A DNA stretch of 64,000 nucleotides from Paraburkholderia haematera. GTDB lineage: Bacteria > Pseudomonadota > Gammaproteobacteria > Burkholderiales > Burkholderiaceae. This document shows positions 43,323 through 52,244 of the stretch, in pieces (position 1 is the first letter of the stretch; each line of letters starts with the position of its first letter). The translations under genes and the position numbers were made by a program. Below the pieces are notes generated by a model. That model made no database searches. It was not told the DNA's origin and saw nothing but the letters and a program-made list of their open reading frames with translations. The stretch lies in the NCBI RefSeq assembly GCF_905220975.1, contig NZ_CAJNBK010000023.1:1-64000 (forward strand), written 5' to 3'.

Positions 43323-44711
43323 TCAATCCACCAGCACGATCCGCTTGATATCGCCGACGATAAAGATGTACGACAGCGCGCCGATCAACGCGATCGCGCC
43401 GATGAACACCAGTGCGCCGACGAACGAGCCGGTTGCCGCAACGATGAAACCCACCACCAGCGGCGTGACGATGCCGGCCAGATTGGCGGCAAAGTTGAAG
43501 ATGCCGCCGGTCACGCCGAGCAGGCCGTCGGGGGCAATGTCCGACACCAGCGTCCAGCCCAGCGCCGCCATCCCCTGCGCGAAAAACGCCACCGACAGAA
43601 TCACGATCACCACCACGTTGCTCTCGACATAGTTGGCGAGAATGATGGTCGACGCGAGCAGCAGGCCGGCAATGATCGGCAGCTTGCGCGCCACGTTCGG
43701 CGACTTGCCGCGTCGAAGCAGCCAATCGGAGAAAATGCCGCCGAACATTACGCCAATCGACGCGGCGATGAACGGCATGATCGCGAAGAAGCCGATCTTC
43801 AGCCACGCCATATGGCGTTCGGTGGCGAGGTAGGTGGGAAACCAGGTGAGGAAGAACACCAGCGTCGAGTTGCCGGCAAACTGGCCGAGGCAGATGCCGG
43901 TCAACTGACGATGCTTGAGCAGGCGTCCAATGGTGCGCCATTCAAAGCCGCTCTTTCCTGCAGCGGCTGCTGCAGCCGCTGCGGCCGGTGCGCCGGAAAC
44001 ATCGGCGTCTTTCTTCCGGTGCGTGAGACCACCGCCTGCTTCGATATAGTCGAGCTCGGCCTGATTGATCGACGGATGATCTTGCGGCTCGCGATAGAAC
44101 ATCCACCAGATCACACCGAATACGAGGCCCACGCCGCCCACCACGTAGAACAGCGAACGCCAGCCGAACGCGCCCATCAGCATAAACAGGAACGGGCTGA
44201 AAAACGCAAGGCCGATATATTCGCCGACCGTGTAGGTGCCGGTCGCCATGGCGCGTTCGCTCTGCGGAAACCATGTGGCCACCACGCGGCTATTGGTCGG
44301 AAAGCACGGCGCTTCCGAGACGCCCAGACCGAGCCGGAACACGAACAAGGCCCCGATGCCGTGCACGAGGCCCTGCGCCAGCGTGCAAAGCGACCAGAAC
44401 GTCATCGACAGGAAATACGTGAGCTTGCTGCCAAAGCGGTCGAGAAAGAGGCCGCCCGGAATCTGCGAGACCACGTAGCTCCACGAAAACACGGAGAACA
44501 GCAGCCCCATGAGCGCGGCGTTGATGCCGAGTTCCTTGGTCAACTGCGGCGCCGCGATGCCTAGCACCGTGCGGTCCAGATAGTTGATCATCGTGCCTAC
44601 CGCTAATAGCGAAAGGATCTGATAGCGGGCTTTCGAGCGGCGCGCGGTGCTTACGCCGGCATTCGCCTGGCGTGTCGCGTCGGCGGGCGTGGATTGAATA
44701 GGTTGTGGCAT
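43323..44711 (-). CDS. MFS transporter of the anion:cation symporter (ACS) family
   Basis: The protein has 462 residues and 12 membrane segments. NYLDRTVLGIAAPQLTKEL and SQIPGGLFLDRFGSKL are ACS-family motifs (hexuronate, galactonate and phthalate carriers). A cytoplasmic loop contains a run of nine alanines at about residues 245-255, a low-complexity linker. It is the last gene of the minus-strand set aroQ, aroE-like, MFS. Import of quinate, shikimate or 3-dehydroshikimate is the best inference. Confidence 0.85.
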   Translation of the reverse strand: MPQPIQSTPADATRQANAGVSTARRSKARYQILSLLAVGTMINYLDRTVLGIAAPQLTKELGINAALMGLLFSVFSWSYVVSQIPGGLFLDRFGSKLTYFLSMTFWSLCTLAQGLVHGIGALFVFRLGLGVSEAPCFPTNSRVVATWFPQSERAMATGTYTVGEYIGLAFFSPFLFMLMGAFGWRSLFYVVGGVGLVFGVIWWMFYREPQDHPSINQAELDYIEAGGGLTHRKKDADVSGAPAAAAAAAAAGKSGFEWRTIGRLLKHRQLTGICLGQFAGNSTLVFFLTWFPTYLATERHMAWLKIGFFAIMPFIAASIGVMFGGIFSDWLLRRGKSPNVARKLPIIAGLLLASTIILANYVESNVVVIVILSVAFFAQGMAALGWTLVSDIAPDGLLGVTGGIFNFAANLAGIVTPLVVGFIVAATGSFVGALVFIGAIALIGALSYIFIVGDIKRIVLVD

Positions 44712-44772
44712 GGCGTCTCTGTCTCCTCGGTCTGGTTACGTACCGGATGTATATGGCTCGTGAACTACTAGC

Positions 44773-45651
44773 CTAGCTTTCCAACAAGGACTGGAAATGC
44801 GTGTAAACGCGCTCGGCGTCGGGTTCCAGGCCCGTGAAGATGCGCATCGCGTCGACCGCCTGATACACGGCCATCCCGCCGCCGCTCAACGTGCGGCAGC
44901 CGAGCGCCTCCGCGGCCTGCAACAGCGCGGTGCGGATCGGGAAATAGACGATGTCCGCGACCCACAAGCCGCGGTGCAGCAATTCGGCCGGCAACGGCAG
45001 ACCCGGCAATTTCGCCATGCCGGTAGGTGTCGCGTGAATCAGGCCGTTAGCCGCGGCGAGCGATTCGGCCAGCGAGGTGCCGGCATTCACGGTGGAGGCG
45101 GGGAAACGCTTCTGCAATTCCGCGGCGAGCGATGCGGCGCGCGCGGCGTCCACGTCGAATAGCGTGAGCGTTTGCGCGCCCATTGTCAGCGCGGCATGCG
45201 CCACCGCTGCGCCCGCTCCGCCCGCGCCCAGTTGCACAACACGTTCCAGCGACACGTCCGGCAGGCCGCGTTGAAACGCGCGGGCGAAACCGGACCAGTC
45301 GGTGTTGTGGCCGATACGTTTGCCGTCCTTGAACAGAACGGTGTTGACCGCGCCGAGTGCGCGCGCGTCGTCGGACAGTTCGTCGAGCAACGGAATGACG
45401 GCCTGCTTGCACGGGTACGTAATGTTCAGCCCATTGAAGCCCATGTGTTCAGCGGCGACGAGCAAATCGGACAATGCGGTGATATCCAGCTTCAACGCTT
45501 CCAGATCGATGCGTCGATACACATAGTGCAGACCGAGCTTGCTCCCCTCTTCCTCATGCATCGCGGGGCTGAGCGATCCGCCAATGCCCGAGCCGATCAA
45601 ACCGACGAGAAAGGATTGCGCGTTCGCTTGAGTGTTCGCTTGTGCGTTCAT
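44773..45651 (-). CDS. aroE: Shikimate/quinate dehydrogenase (AroE family)
   Basis: The protein has 292 residues. The substrate domain has [16 protein letters not shown] and [14 protein letters not shown] with the catalytic Lys. The Asp is in HNTDWSGF. The nucleotide domain has [18 protein letters not shown]. Because it sits in a catabolic cluster it probably oxidises shikimate or quinate rather than serving biosynthesis. It overlaps the dehydroquinase gene by an ATGA. The N-terminal ANTQANAQ tail is low complexity. Confidence 0.88.
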   Translation of the reverse strand: MNAQANTQANAQSFLVGLIGSGIGGSLSPAMHEEEGSKLGLHYVYRRIDLEALKLDITALSDLLVAAEHMGFNGLNITYPCKQAVIPLLDELSDDARALGAVNTVLFKDGKRIGHNTDWSGFARAFQRGLPDVSLERVVQLGAGGAGAAVAHAALTMGAQTLTLFDVDAARAASLAAELQKRFPASTVNAGTSLAESLAAANGLIHATPTGMAKLPGLPLPAELLHRGLWVADIVYFPIRTALLQAAEALGCRTLSGGGMAVYQAVDAMRIFTGLEPDAERVYTHFQSLLES

Positions 45652-46103
45652 TTAGCCGCCCTATTCTTAAGGATGACCGCCATCCGCTCCAGAGCGAGCA
45701 CATAGCCCTGCGTACCGCAACCGACGATGATCGCCTCGGCCACCGCCGACACGTACGAGTGATGCCGGAACGCTTCACGGCGATGCACGTTTGAAATATG
45801 CACTTCGATGACGGGCTTTTCGATCGCGCTGAGCGCATCGGCAATCGCCACCGAGGTATGCGTGTAAGCCGCCGGATTGATCACGATGCCGTCGACCTTG
45901 GTGCGCGCCGCATGCAGCCAGTCGATGAGTTGGTGTTCCGCATTCGACTGACAGAAGTCGACGGACAGATCCAGCCGCTCGCCTGCTTCGCGGCACTGCT
46001 TCGCCACGTCGTCGAGCGTTTCCGAGCCATAGATAGCCGGCTCACGCGTGCCGAGCAGATTGAGATTCGGTCCGTTGAGGACCAGCACTGATGCAAAACT
46101 CAT
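45648..46103 (-). CDS. aroQ: Type II 3-dehydroquinate dehydratase
   Basis: The protein has 151 residues, the usual type II length. [19 protein letters not shown] contains the catalytic Tyr25. [12 protein letters not shown] and [17 protein letters not shown] complete the active site. It interconverts 3-dehydroquinate and 3-dehydroshikimate. ATG at 46103 was chosen because the protein starts at the conserved strand; an upstream in-frame start is unsupported. It is first in the minus-strand set, divergent from quiC. Confidence 0.92.
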   Translation of the reverse strand: MSFASVLVLNGPNLNLLGTREPAIYGSETLDDVAKQCREAGERLDLSVDFCQSNAEHQLIDWLHAARTKVDGIVINPAAYTHTSVAIADALSAIEKPVIEVHISNVHRREAFRHHSYVSAVAEAIIVGCGTQGYVLALERMAVILKNRAAK

Positions 46104-46226
46104 GACGACCTCCCGCAAAAGTAAGGCATAAAGCGGGCCACAGCACACGCCGCGGCTCTACAACGTGATCGCAGTGTGCGCCCATTGAACGCAATCGTCA
46201 TTCGGGGTTTATACGAATTTGTACCA

Positions 46227-46314
46227 TCTAGTTAGTTTGTATAGACTGTCGAGAAAATGCGCTGGTGCGGGTGCTTCCGCCCCATGTCAAGATGGCTACG
46301 GGTAACTAGCTAGA
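46227..46314. promoter_or_regulatory. Inverted TCTAGYTAGTT motifs between aroQ and quiC
   Basis: TCTAGTTAGTT lies at 46227-46237 on the plus strand and TCTAGCTAGTT on the minus strand at 46304-46314. They differ at one base and point towards each other in the 298-bp divergent promoter region. They are candidate sites for the cluster's TetR-type regulator, one for each divergent promoter. Nothing else was recognised in this region. Confidence 0.5.
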
Positions 46315-46401
46315 CCATTTTTCGCATTGCAGCATAACGCGGCGCAGGGCCGCCTGGCACCGTCCAAACAGCCGTTTCATTGTTTTTTGCAGGAGCCGTT
46401 C

Positions 46402-48285
46402 ATGCAACGTTCGATTGCCACCGTGTCGATCAGCGGGACCCTCGTCGAAAAGCTGACCGCCATCCAGGCGGCAGGCTTCGAAGGCGTCGAAATCTTCGAG
46501 AACGACCTGCTTTATTTCGACGGCTCGCCCGCCGACGTGCGGCGCATCGCCGAAGATCTCGGGCTGAAGATCATGCTGTTCCAGCCGTTCCGCGATTTCG
46601 ACGGGGTAAGCCCGGAGCGCCTCGAGCGCAATCTGGATCGGGCGAAGCGCAAATTCGACGTGATGCACGAATTGGGTACGGACCGGATTCTGGTCTGCAG
46701 CAACGTCTCGCCCGACACCATCGGCGACGATTCGTTGATGACCGACCAGCTTGGCGCACTGGCCCGCGCGGCCGAAGCGGCCGGCGTGATCGCAGGCTAC
46801 GAGGCGCTCGCGTGGGGCAAGCACGTGAAGACCTACCGCCATGCGTGGAAACTCGTCAACGCGGTGAATCATCCGAATCTCGGGCTCGTGCTCGACAGTT
46901 TTCATACGCTGTCGCTCAACGACACGGTGGACGCAATCGCCGATATCCCGGGCGACCGCATCGCCTTCGTGCAAATCGCCGATGCGCCGAAACTCGCCAT
47001 GGACGTGCTCGAATGGAGCCGCCATTACCGCTGCTTCCCGGGTCAGGGCGATTTCGATCTGGCAGGCTTCACCGCGCAGGTCGTGAAAACCGGCTACACC
47101 GGGCCGCTTTCGCTCGAAATTTTCAACGACGGTTTCCGCGCCGCACCGACCACCATCACCGCGGCGGACGGCCATCGCTCACTGTTGTTCCTCGAGGAAC
47201 AGACTCGCGCGCTGCTCGAATCCACCCGTCAGCCGGTCGGCGAGCTCTATCTATCGCCCGCCGCGCCCGCGCACGTCGGCTATCAGTTCCTCGAGTTCGC
47301 GGTCGACCACACCACCCGCGCGCACCTCGTCGACTGGCTCGGCAAGCTGCGCTTTCGCCAGGCCGGTCAGCATCGTTCGAAAGAGGTAACTTTGTTTCAG
47401 CACGGCGCGGCGTCGATCGTACTGAACGCCGAGCCGGATTCATTCGCCAACGCCTTCTTCCAGCAGCATGGTCTGTCCCTGTGCGCGTCGGCGTTTCGCG
47501 TGGACGACGCCAATCAGGCGTTCGAGCGCGCCGCCGGCTTCGGCTACGCACCGTTCTCCGGCCAGATCGGGCCGAACGAACGCGTGCTGCCCGCCGTGCA
47601 GGCGCCCGACGGCAGCCTGAACTATTTCGTCGACGAAACGCCGGACCAGCCCACCCTGTTCGAAGCCGATTTTGTGCTCACCGACATCAACGGTCCGGCC
47701 GAAGTGGGCCCGCTCACGCGCATCGACCATGTCTGCCTGTCCGTGCCGGCGCCTTCGCTGGATACGTGGGTTCTGTTTTTGCGGACCGCGCTCGGTTTCC
47801 AGGCCGAGCCGGGTGTGCTGGTGCCCGACCCTTACGGGCTCGTGCGCAGCCGCGCGCTGCGCAGTCACGACGGTTCGGTGCGCATCGTACTGAACGCGTC
47901 AGTGGACCATCACACGGCGGTGGCCGAGGCATTGCACACCTATCACGGCTCGGGCCTGAACCATGTCGCATTCAGCACCAGTGACATTTTCAGCGCGATT
48001 CCCGAGTTCATCGCCGACGGTTTGCCGGTGCTGCGCATCCCGCGCAATTACTACGACGACCTCGCCGCCCGCTATGCGCTGCCGGACGAGACGCTCGAAG
48101 CGCTGCGGGCGCACAACATCCTGTATGACCGGGACGAGCGTGGTGGCGAGTTCTTCCACGCTTACACCGAACAACTGGATCAGCGCTTTTTCCTGGAGAT
48201 CGTCGAACGGCGCGGCGGCTATGACGGCTACGGCGCGGCCAATGCGGCTGTGCGGCTCGCAGCGCAGGCTCAGCGCCGCAAATAG
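46402..48285 (+). CDS. quiC: 3-Dehydroshikimate dehydratase fused to an HPPD-like domain (QuiC)
   Basis: The protein has 627 residues. Residues 1 to about 265 are a TIM-barrel sugar-phosphate-isomerase-like 3-dehydroshikimate dehydratase (AAGFEGVEIFENDLLYFDG, AGVIAGYEALAWGKHVKTYR). Residues about 280-615 are two VOC modules like 4-hydroxyphenylpyruvate dioxygenase (TRIDHVCLSVPAPSLDTWVL, TYHGSGLNHVAFSTSDIFSA). This is the QuiC1 architecture, and the product is protocatechuate. The ATG at 46402 follows AGGAG by 6 bases. It is divergent from aroQ and aroE-like, completing the route from quinate/shikimate. No protocatechuate ring-cleavage genes are visible. Confidence 0.9.
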   Translation: MQRSIATVSISGTLVEKLTAIQAAGFEGVEIFENDLLYFDGSPADVRRIAEDLGLKIMLFQPFRDFDGVSPERLERNLDRAKRKFDVMHELGTDRILVCSNVSPDTIGDDSLMTDQLGALARAAEAAGVIAGYEALAWGKHVKTYRHAWKLVNAVNHPNLGLVLDSFHTLSLNDTVDAIADIPGDRIAFVQIADAPKLAMDVLEWSRHYRCFPGQGDFDLAGFTAQVVKTGYTGPLSLEIFNDGFRAAPTTITAADGHRSLLFLEEQTRALLESTRQPVGELYLSPAAPAHVGYQFLEFAVDHTTRAHLVDWLGKLRFRQAGQHRSKEVTLFQHGAASIVLNAEPDSFANAFFQQHGLSLCASAFRVDDANQAFERAAGFGYAPFSGQIGPNERVLPAVQAPDGSLNYFVDETPDQPTLFEADFVLTDINGPAEVGPLTRIDHVCLSVPAPSLDTWVLFLRTALGFQAEPGVLVPDPYGLVRSRALRSHDGSVRIVLNASVDHHTAVAEALHTYHGSGLNHVAFSTSDIFSAIPEFIADGLPVLRIPRNYYDDLAARYALPDETLEALRAHNILYDRDERGGEFFHAYTEQLDQRFFLEIVERRGGYDGYGAANAAVRLAAQAQRRK

Positions 48286-48493
48286 GCGCCCCTCGGCCCG
48301 CAACGTGGGAGGGCTGCGGTTTGCGGCCAGCCGCCTGTGGATTCAGGCGGATCGGGCACGGCCCATGCTTTATCGGTGTAAGCGAGCGCGCCGCACCGAT
48401 ATAATGGCGGTTGATCCACGGCCCGGTGCCGCGCAGGCATGCCCCATGCGGGCGTGGCGCGAACCGTCGGTCGAATGAAACGCCAGGAGAAAT

Positions 48494-48826
48494 ATGAAGA
48501 AGTTTGCCGTAGTCCTGTCAGTTCCCCTGCTTCTCAGCGCTTGCGCGTATTTCCAGAAGAATCCGGATGCCGGCGAGCCCGTCACGGACACCACCACGCA
48601 GCGCTCGGTCAACGACGTGGTCGCCTGCCTGACGCAAGTGGCGACCAGCCACAACGCCGCGTTCAAGTCGACCGAAATCCCGCAAGGCCAGATGCTCGAC
48701 TTCGGCGATTCGAATATCGTCAAGGTGCGCAGCGACAACGGCCAGACGACTTATCGCTTCTACGCGGGCAAGCGCCACGTGGGCAATCTGTGGATTGAAT
48801 CAGCGAGCAAAACTTGCGCGCCATAA
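48494..48826 (+). CDS. Small lipoprotein of unknown function
   Basis: The protein has 110 residues. The signal peptide MKKFAVVLSVPLLLSACAYF has a lipobox LSAC. The mature domain (VNDVVACLTQVATSHNAAFK, TTYRFYAGKRHVGNLWI) has two cysteines, perhaps a disulphide. AGGAG precedes the ATG by 8 bases. A perfect -10 (TATAAT, 48400-48405) lies upstream without a good -35. It is not part of the neighbouring operons. Confidence 0.8.
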   Translation: MKKFAVVLSVPLLLSACAYFQKNPDAGEPVTDTTTQRSVNDVVACLTQVATSHNAAFKSTEIPQGQMLDFGDSNIVKVRSDNGQTTYRFYAGKRHVGNLWIESASKTCAP

Positions 48827-48914
48827 GGTAAACAAGGGTAACGATCGGGCAGATGTAAGGATCAGTAACTTGTTCCGACGCAATCATAGTGTCACGGTGT
48901 TACACGACAATGGT

Positions 48915-48935
48915 GTCTTAAGAATCGTTTAAGAC
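48915..48935. promoter_or_regulatory. Inverted repeat upstream of the SHHELAT paralogue
   Basis: GTCTTAA (48915-48921) and TTAAGAC (48929-48935) are perfect inverted arms with a 7-base spacer, about 50 bp before the start of the small protein. It may be an operator; the binder is unknown. Confidence 0.4.
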
Positions 48936-48982
48936 TTCATCCGCATGATCCGTTCGACACTATTCCGCACAAGGTGCGCTCC

Positions 48983-49243
48983 ATGAACCAGCCTGACCAC
49001 AACACGAACGACACGCCTGCACCGGCGAAGCGGCCCACCATTCTGCGCCGGCTGTTAAGCCATCACGAACTGGCAACGCTGCTGCTGTTGCTGCACGCGC
49101 CGATCGACGCGTCCGCGAAACCCGAGATTCCCCAGCTTCACGAAGCCGGCTTGATCGAAACGATTTCTGGCGACGAAGGCACCTCGCATATCCGTCTGAC
49201 GTCCGAAGGCAACGCAGTGCTGCGCGGACTTGGCGTGAAATAA
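48983..49243 (+). CDS. Small conserved hypothetical protein, paralogue of 8456-8659
   Basis: The protein has 86 residues. After a polar N-terminus it has LLSHHELATLLLLLHAPIDA and LTSEGNAVLRGLGVK, the same arrangement as the 67-residue protein at 8456-8659. ATG at 48983 is preferred (AAGGTG 8 bases upstream); GTG at 48974 is possible. A winged-helix-like shape is plausible but no function can be given. Confidence 0.65.
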   Translation: MNQPDHNTNDTPAPAKRPTILRRLLSHHELATLLLLLHAPIDASAKPEIPQLHEAGLIETISGDEGTSHIRLTSEGNAVLRGLGVK

Positions 49244-49262
49244 GGCGCGCTTTACATTTTAG

Positions 49263-49592
49263 TTACGCCTGCCATACACCGTACCCCGCTTCTCGCAGTC
49301 CAATCGCCAATTCCACTTCCATATCCTGTGCCCCGCGGTAAGGCATTGGATTGAACACTTCATACAGTTCGGGCAAGAGGCGCAAGCCGTAGTCGCGCAC
49401 ATAGCGATTTGCCTGAATCCCGGCCTTGTGCCGGTCGAATCTCAGATCCGGGTCCAACCCCGTCATTCCCACGTACACGCACGGCTTGTCGAACCGGTAG
49501 TCCGGATTCGCGCGGCGAAAGCGCGCCTCGTTCCAGACCGTGTCGTCCAACGCGACGACGTAGACGTAGTAGTGATGCCTGCGACGAACCAT
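49263..49592 (-). CDS. GIY-YIG-like small nuclease-fold protein
   Basis: The protein has 109 residues. YYVYVVALDDTVW and CVYVGMTGLDPDLRFDRHKA resemble the GIY-YIG core in which Tyr residues, an Arg and a Glu form the active site (later GAQDMEVELAIGLRE). Small stand-alone members of this type are common and largely uncharacterised. It lies 12 bp after the AraC-type gene on the same strand and may be cotranscribed by read-through. Nuclease activity is unproven. Confidence 0.6.
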   Translation of the reverse strand: MVRRRHHYYVYVVALDDTVWNEARFRRANPDYRFDKPCVYVGMTGLDPDLRFDRHKAGIQANRYVRDYGLRLLPELYEVFNPMPYRGAQDMEVELAIGLREAGYGVWQA

Positions 49593-49604
49593 AGGTGCGA
49601 CGGC

Positions 49605-50372
49605 TCAACTGCGCGAGGTTCCGTGCAGCAGCATCCGGTACTCGGTCGGCGTGACGCCGACGGTCGCCTTGAATTGGCGCGTAAAGGCGCTGTGGTCGGT
49701 GTAGCCGCAAAGTGCGGCGACGTCGGTGACCTTGTCGTGCGAAACCAGCAGCGCGGTAGCGGCGTCCAGCCGTGTTTTCAGCAACACCTGGCGCGGCGTC
49801 AAATGGAACACTTTGTGAAAGTAGCGCTCCAGTTGCGCCACCGACATATCCGCCATTGCAGCAAGCTGTTTCAGGTTTAACGGCTGCACGTAGTTTTCCT
49901 GGATGGACTGCACCACCGCGGCGAGCCGGCCGTAAGCGGGATGATTGCTTTCGTCCGCTTTCAGGTCGCGCGAGATGCCGGCGAGGCCGACCACCTTGCC
50001 CGCAGGATCGCGCAACGGCTGCTTGCAGGTCAGGCACCAGCCCGGCTGGCGGCCGGGATACAGGTGCAGTTCCAGTTGATCGATCATCTGGCTGCCGGCG
50101 CTGATGATCGCTTTGTCCTGTGCGGTGTAGATGCGGCCGAAACGGCGCGGGAAGACGTCTTCGGCGGTCTTGCCGAGCAAAGCGGCCTTTTCCTTGAAAC
50201 CGCAACGCGAAGCCAGCGTGCGATTGACCAGCGCATAGCGAGCGTGCGCGTCCTTGACGAAGAACACGACGTCCGGCATCGCGTCGAACACGGGCTCGAG
50301 CAAAGTGAAATGCGACAGCATGCCGGACAGCGTTGCGTCGTCCGGTTCGAGCAGATGAGCCTGCGTGTTCAT
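49605..50372 (-). CDS. AraC-family regulator with PAS-like sensor, probably of hydroxyproline genes
   Basis: The protein has 255 residues. An N-terminal PAS-like domain (LEPVFDAMPDVVFFVKDAHA, CFKEKAALLGKT region) precedes a C-terminal AraC DNA-binding domain. That domain has two HTHs (LNLKQLAAMADMSVAQLERY and KVTDVAALCGYTDHSAFTRQ). The ATG at 50372 was chosen as the first residue before the PAS domain. It lies downstream of the hydroxyproline dehydrogenase genes on the same strand. Three copies of GATTTCAGCATAG in the cluster are possible binding sites. Confidence 0.82.
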   Translation of the reverse strand: MNTQAHLLEPDDATLSGMLSHFTLLEPVFDAMPDVVFFVKDAHARYALVNRTLASRCGFKEKAALLGKTAEDVFPRRFGRIYTAQDKAIISAGSQMIDQLELHLYPGRQPGWCLTCKQPLRDPAGKVVGLAGISRDLKADESNHPAYGRLAAVVQSIQENYVQPLNLKQLAAMADMSVAQLERYFHKVFHLTPRQVLLKTRLDAATALLVSHDKVTDVAALCGYTDHSAFTRQFKATVGVTPTEYRMLLHGTSRS

Positions 50373-50607
50373 CGTGCGGGTTCCGTGGTCGGTGCGGTTA
50401 TTGATGCGATTGCCTGTGTATCCGTCGAAGCATTGGCTGAAGCACTCGCCGGGCTGCATACGGCGTGTGCGCGTGCCTTCAACCGTGCGTTCGCCGATGC
50501 CTTCGCCGACGCGTTCGTTCGCGCAATTGGGCGGTTAGCGTGTGCGATCGATTATAGGGCCGCGTTGCCATCGACACTATCCAGCAAGGGGCAGGAGGAT
50601 ACCGGTG

Positions 50608-51948
50608 TCATTCAGCCGGCGGCGGCTCCTCGCTTGCCGCCATCAATGTGCCGATTTGCGCGGGACTGAACGGCGGGCGCGGAGCGGTGGCTTGCCAGCC
50701 GAAATACAGCCCGGCCGCGGCGCCGCAGATTCGTCCCTGGCATGCGCCCATCCCGCAGCGGGTGTGCAGCTTGGCCTCGCGCCAATCCGGATAGACGCGC
50801 ACCTCGCCGAGACTGACGTCTTCGCACCGGCAGAGCAGCGTGGCGTCGCCGGGCGGCGTGCGCGCGGCAGCTTGCAGGGCGAAGGCCGTTTCGACGCGTC
50901 TCGCGAAACGCCGCCATCGGGCTCGTTGCACAACCAGCGCATCGCGGTTTGCATAGGTGCCGCTCGCCGAAGCCCCGCTTGGCGAGGCGCTGCCCGCGGA
51001 GGTTCCGCTCGCCATGGCGACGCTTGCCGCGAGACCCGCGATCTCGCCTTCCACGCCAGCCAGCTCCGCGCCGCCGACGCCCGTGCATTCGCCTGCCGCC
51101 AGCACGCCGTCCACCGAAGTCCGCTGCTCGCTGTCGACAACGATCTCCCCCGCTTCGCCGATCGCACAGCCGAGCGCTTGCGCAAGCGTGATGTTCGGTA
51201 CAAGCCCATAGCCGCACGCAATGCGGTCGCAATCGAGCGTCAGGTCCCGCTGGCCGCGCCGGATCGTCACGCGCTCGACGCGCCCCTCGCCAATCGCTTG
51301 CCGCACGATGCTTCCGGTCAAGTAACGCACGCCCGCGAAGCCGCGTGTCATGGCAACGGCTTGCCACAACTTCGCCTTCTCGCCCAGCAGAGAGATGCCG
51401 AAGCGCGCAACCTCGAGTGCCGACGCCTGCTCCACTACCGCAACGACTTTCGCACCGGCAGCACGCGCCGTAGCGAGTGCGGCGATCAGCAAAGGGCCGC
51501 TGCCTGCAATCACGATCCGTTCGCCGCGCACCGGCATGCCGCCTTTGATGAGTGCCTGCAGCGCGCCGGCACCGGTCACGCCGGGCAGCGTCCAACCGGC
51601 GAATGGCAATAGCCGCTCTCGCGCACCGGTCGCGAGGATCAATCGATCGTAGCTGATCGATACGCCACCCTGCTCAGCCGACTCAAGCAGCAAACCGCGC
51701 GAACCCAAAGGCGCGATCACGCGGGTCGACGCGAACCACGTGACATGGGTCCGCATGCTTACAGCGTCGAGCAGTGCGTGGAGCTGAGCTTGCGGCGGAT
51801 GGCCGGGACCCTGTCGCCAGATTTGGCCACCGGCACGCGGATTGTCGTCGAGCAGTGCGACTGTGGCGCCCTCGCGCGCTGCGGCCTGCGCGGCATTCAA
51901 CCCGGCCGGACCGGCGCCCACGACCACGATGTCGAAGTGCTGCTTCAT
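50608..51948 (-). CDS. D-hydroxyproline dehydrogenase, FAD/NAD-binding subunit with BFD-like [2Fe-2S] C-terminus
   Basis: The protein has 446 residues. The FAD motif is FDIVVVGAGPAGLNAAQAAA and a second dinucleotide fold is RIVIAGSGPLLIAALATARA. The C-terminal cysteines (CRCEDVSLGE, TRCGMGACQGRICG) form a BFD-like iron-sulfur site. This matches the subunit of hydroxyproline dehydrogenase that resembles nitrite reductase/HcnB proteins. ATG at 51948 overlaps the previous gene by 4 bases. A stretch around residues 325-345 rich in Ala, Gly and Ser is a low-complexity insertion. Confidence 0.85.
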   Translation of the reverse strand: MKQHFDIVVVGAGPAGLNAAQAAAREGATVALLDDNPRAGGQIWRQGPGHPPQAQLHALLDAVSMRTHVTWFASTRVIAPLGSRGLLLESAEQGGVSISYDRLILATGARERLLPFAGWTLPGVTGAGALQALIKGGMPVRGERIVIAGSGPLLIAALATARAAGAKVVAVVEQASALEVARFGISLLGEKAKLWQAVAMTRGFAGVRYLTGSIVRQAIGEGRVERVTIRRGQRDLTLDCDRIACGYGLVPNITLAQALGCAIGEAGEIVVDSEQRTSVDGVLAAGECTGVGGAELAGVEGEIAGLAASVAMASGTSAGSASPSGASASGTYANRDALVVQRARWRRFARRVETAFALQAAARTPPGDATLLCRCEDVSLGEVRVYPDWREAKLHTRCGMGACQGRICGAAAGLYFGWQATAPRPPFSPAQIGTLMAASEEPPPAE

Positions 51949-52244
51949 CTCACGCCCACGGTGGTGGCGTCGGCAGCGGCAGCAGCAGCAGCAGTGCAAA
52001 CCACCTGCCCTTCGCGGCAAAGCGTCTGGCAGGCCAACACATGCGCCCGGCCGTCGATCGTGACGCGGCACTCCTGGCACACACCCATCCCGCAGAGCAC
52101 TGCGCGAGCCTCGCCGCTCACCGACCTCCGTGTGCCGCCCGCGCCCGCCATGACGAGCGCCGCGGCCACGGTCGTACCCGCTTCGACCGTGACGCTTCTA
52201 CCATCGATCACCAGGTGGAAACGCGTTGTACTGGCGTTACTCAT
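51945..52244 (-). CDS. D-hydroxyproline dehydrogenase, [2Fe-2S] small subunit
   Basis: The protein has 99 residues. A plant-type 2Fe-2S (Fer2_4) fold is supported by GTTVAAALVMAGAG and the cysteines LCGMGVCQECRVTIDG with a last Cys in VLACQT (C-x4-C-x2-C-x11-C). A run of eight alanines lies near the C-terminus. ATG at 52244 was chosen by the length of the domain. It overlaps both neighbours, the third subunit of the heterotrimeric enzyme. Confidence 0.85.
   Translation of the reverse strand: MSNASTTRFHLVIDGRSVTVEAGTTVAAALVMAGAGGTRRSVSGEARAVLCGMGVCQECRVTIDGRAHVLACQTLCREGQVVCTAAAAAAADATTVGVR

Noticed and set aside
46380-47984. 534-residue ORF in another frame of quiC
   Set aside because: It is a high-GC frame shadow, extremely Arg-rich, while quiC itself has full domain matches.
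48400-48405. Perfect TATAAT upstream of the small lipoprotein
   Set aside because: No -35 at 16-18 bp, so it is only mentioned in the lipoprotein entry.
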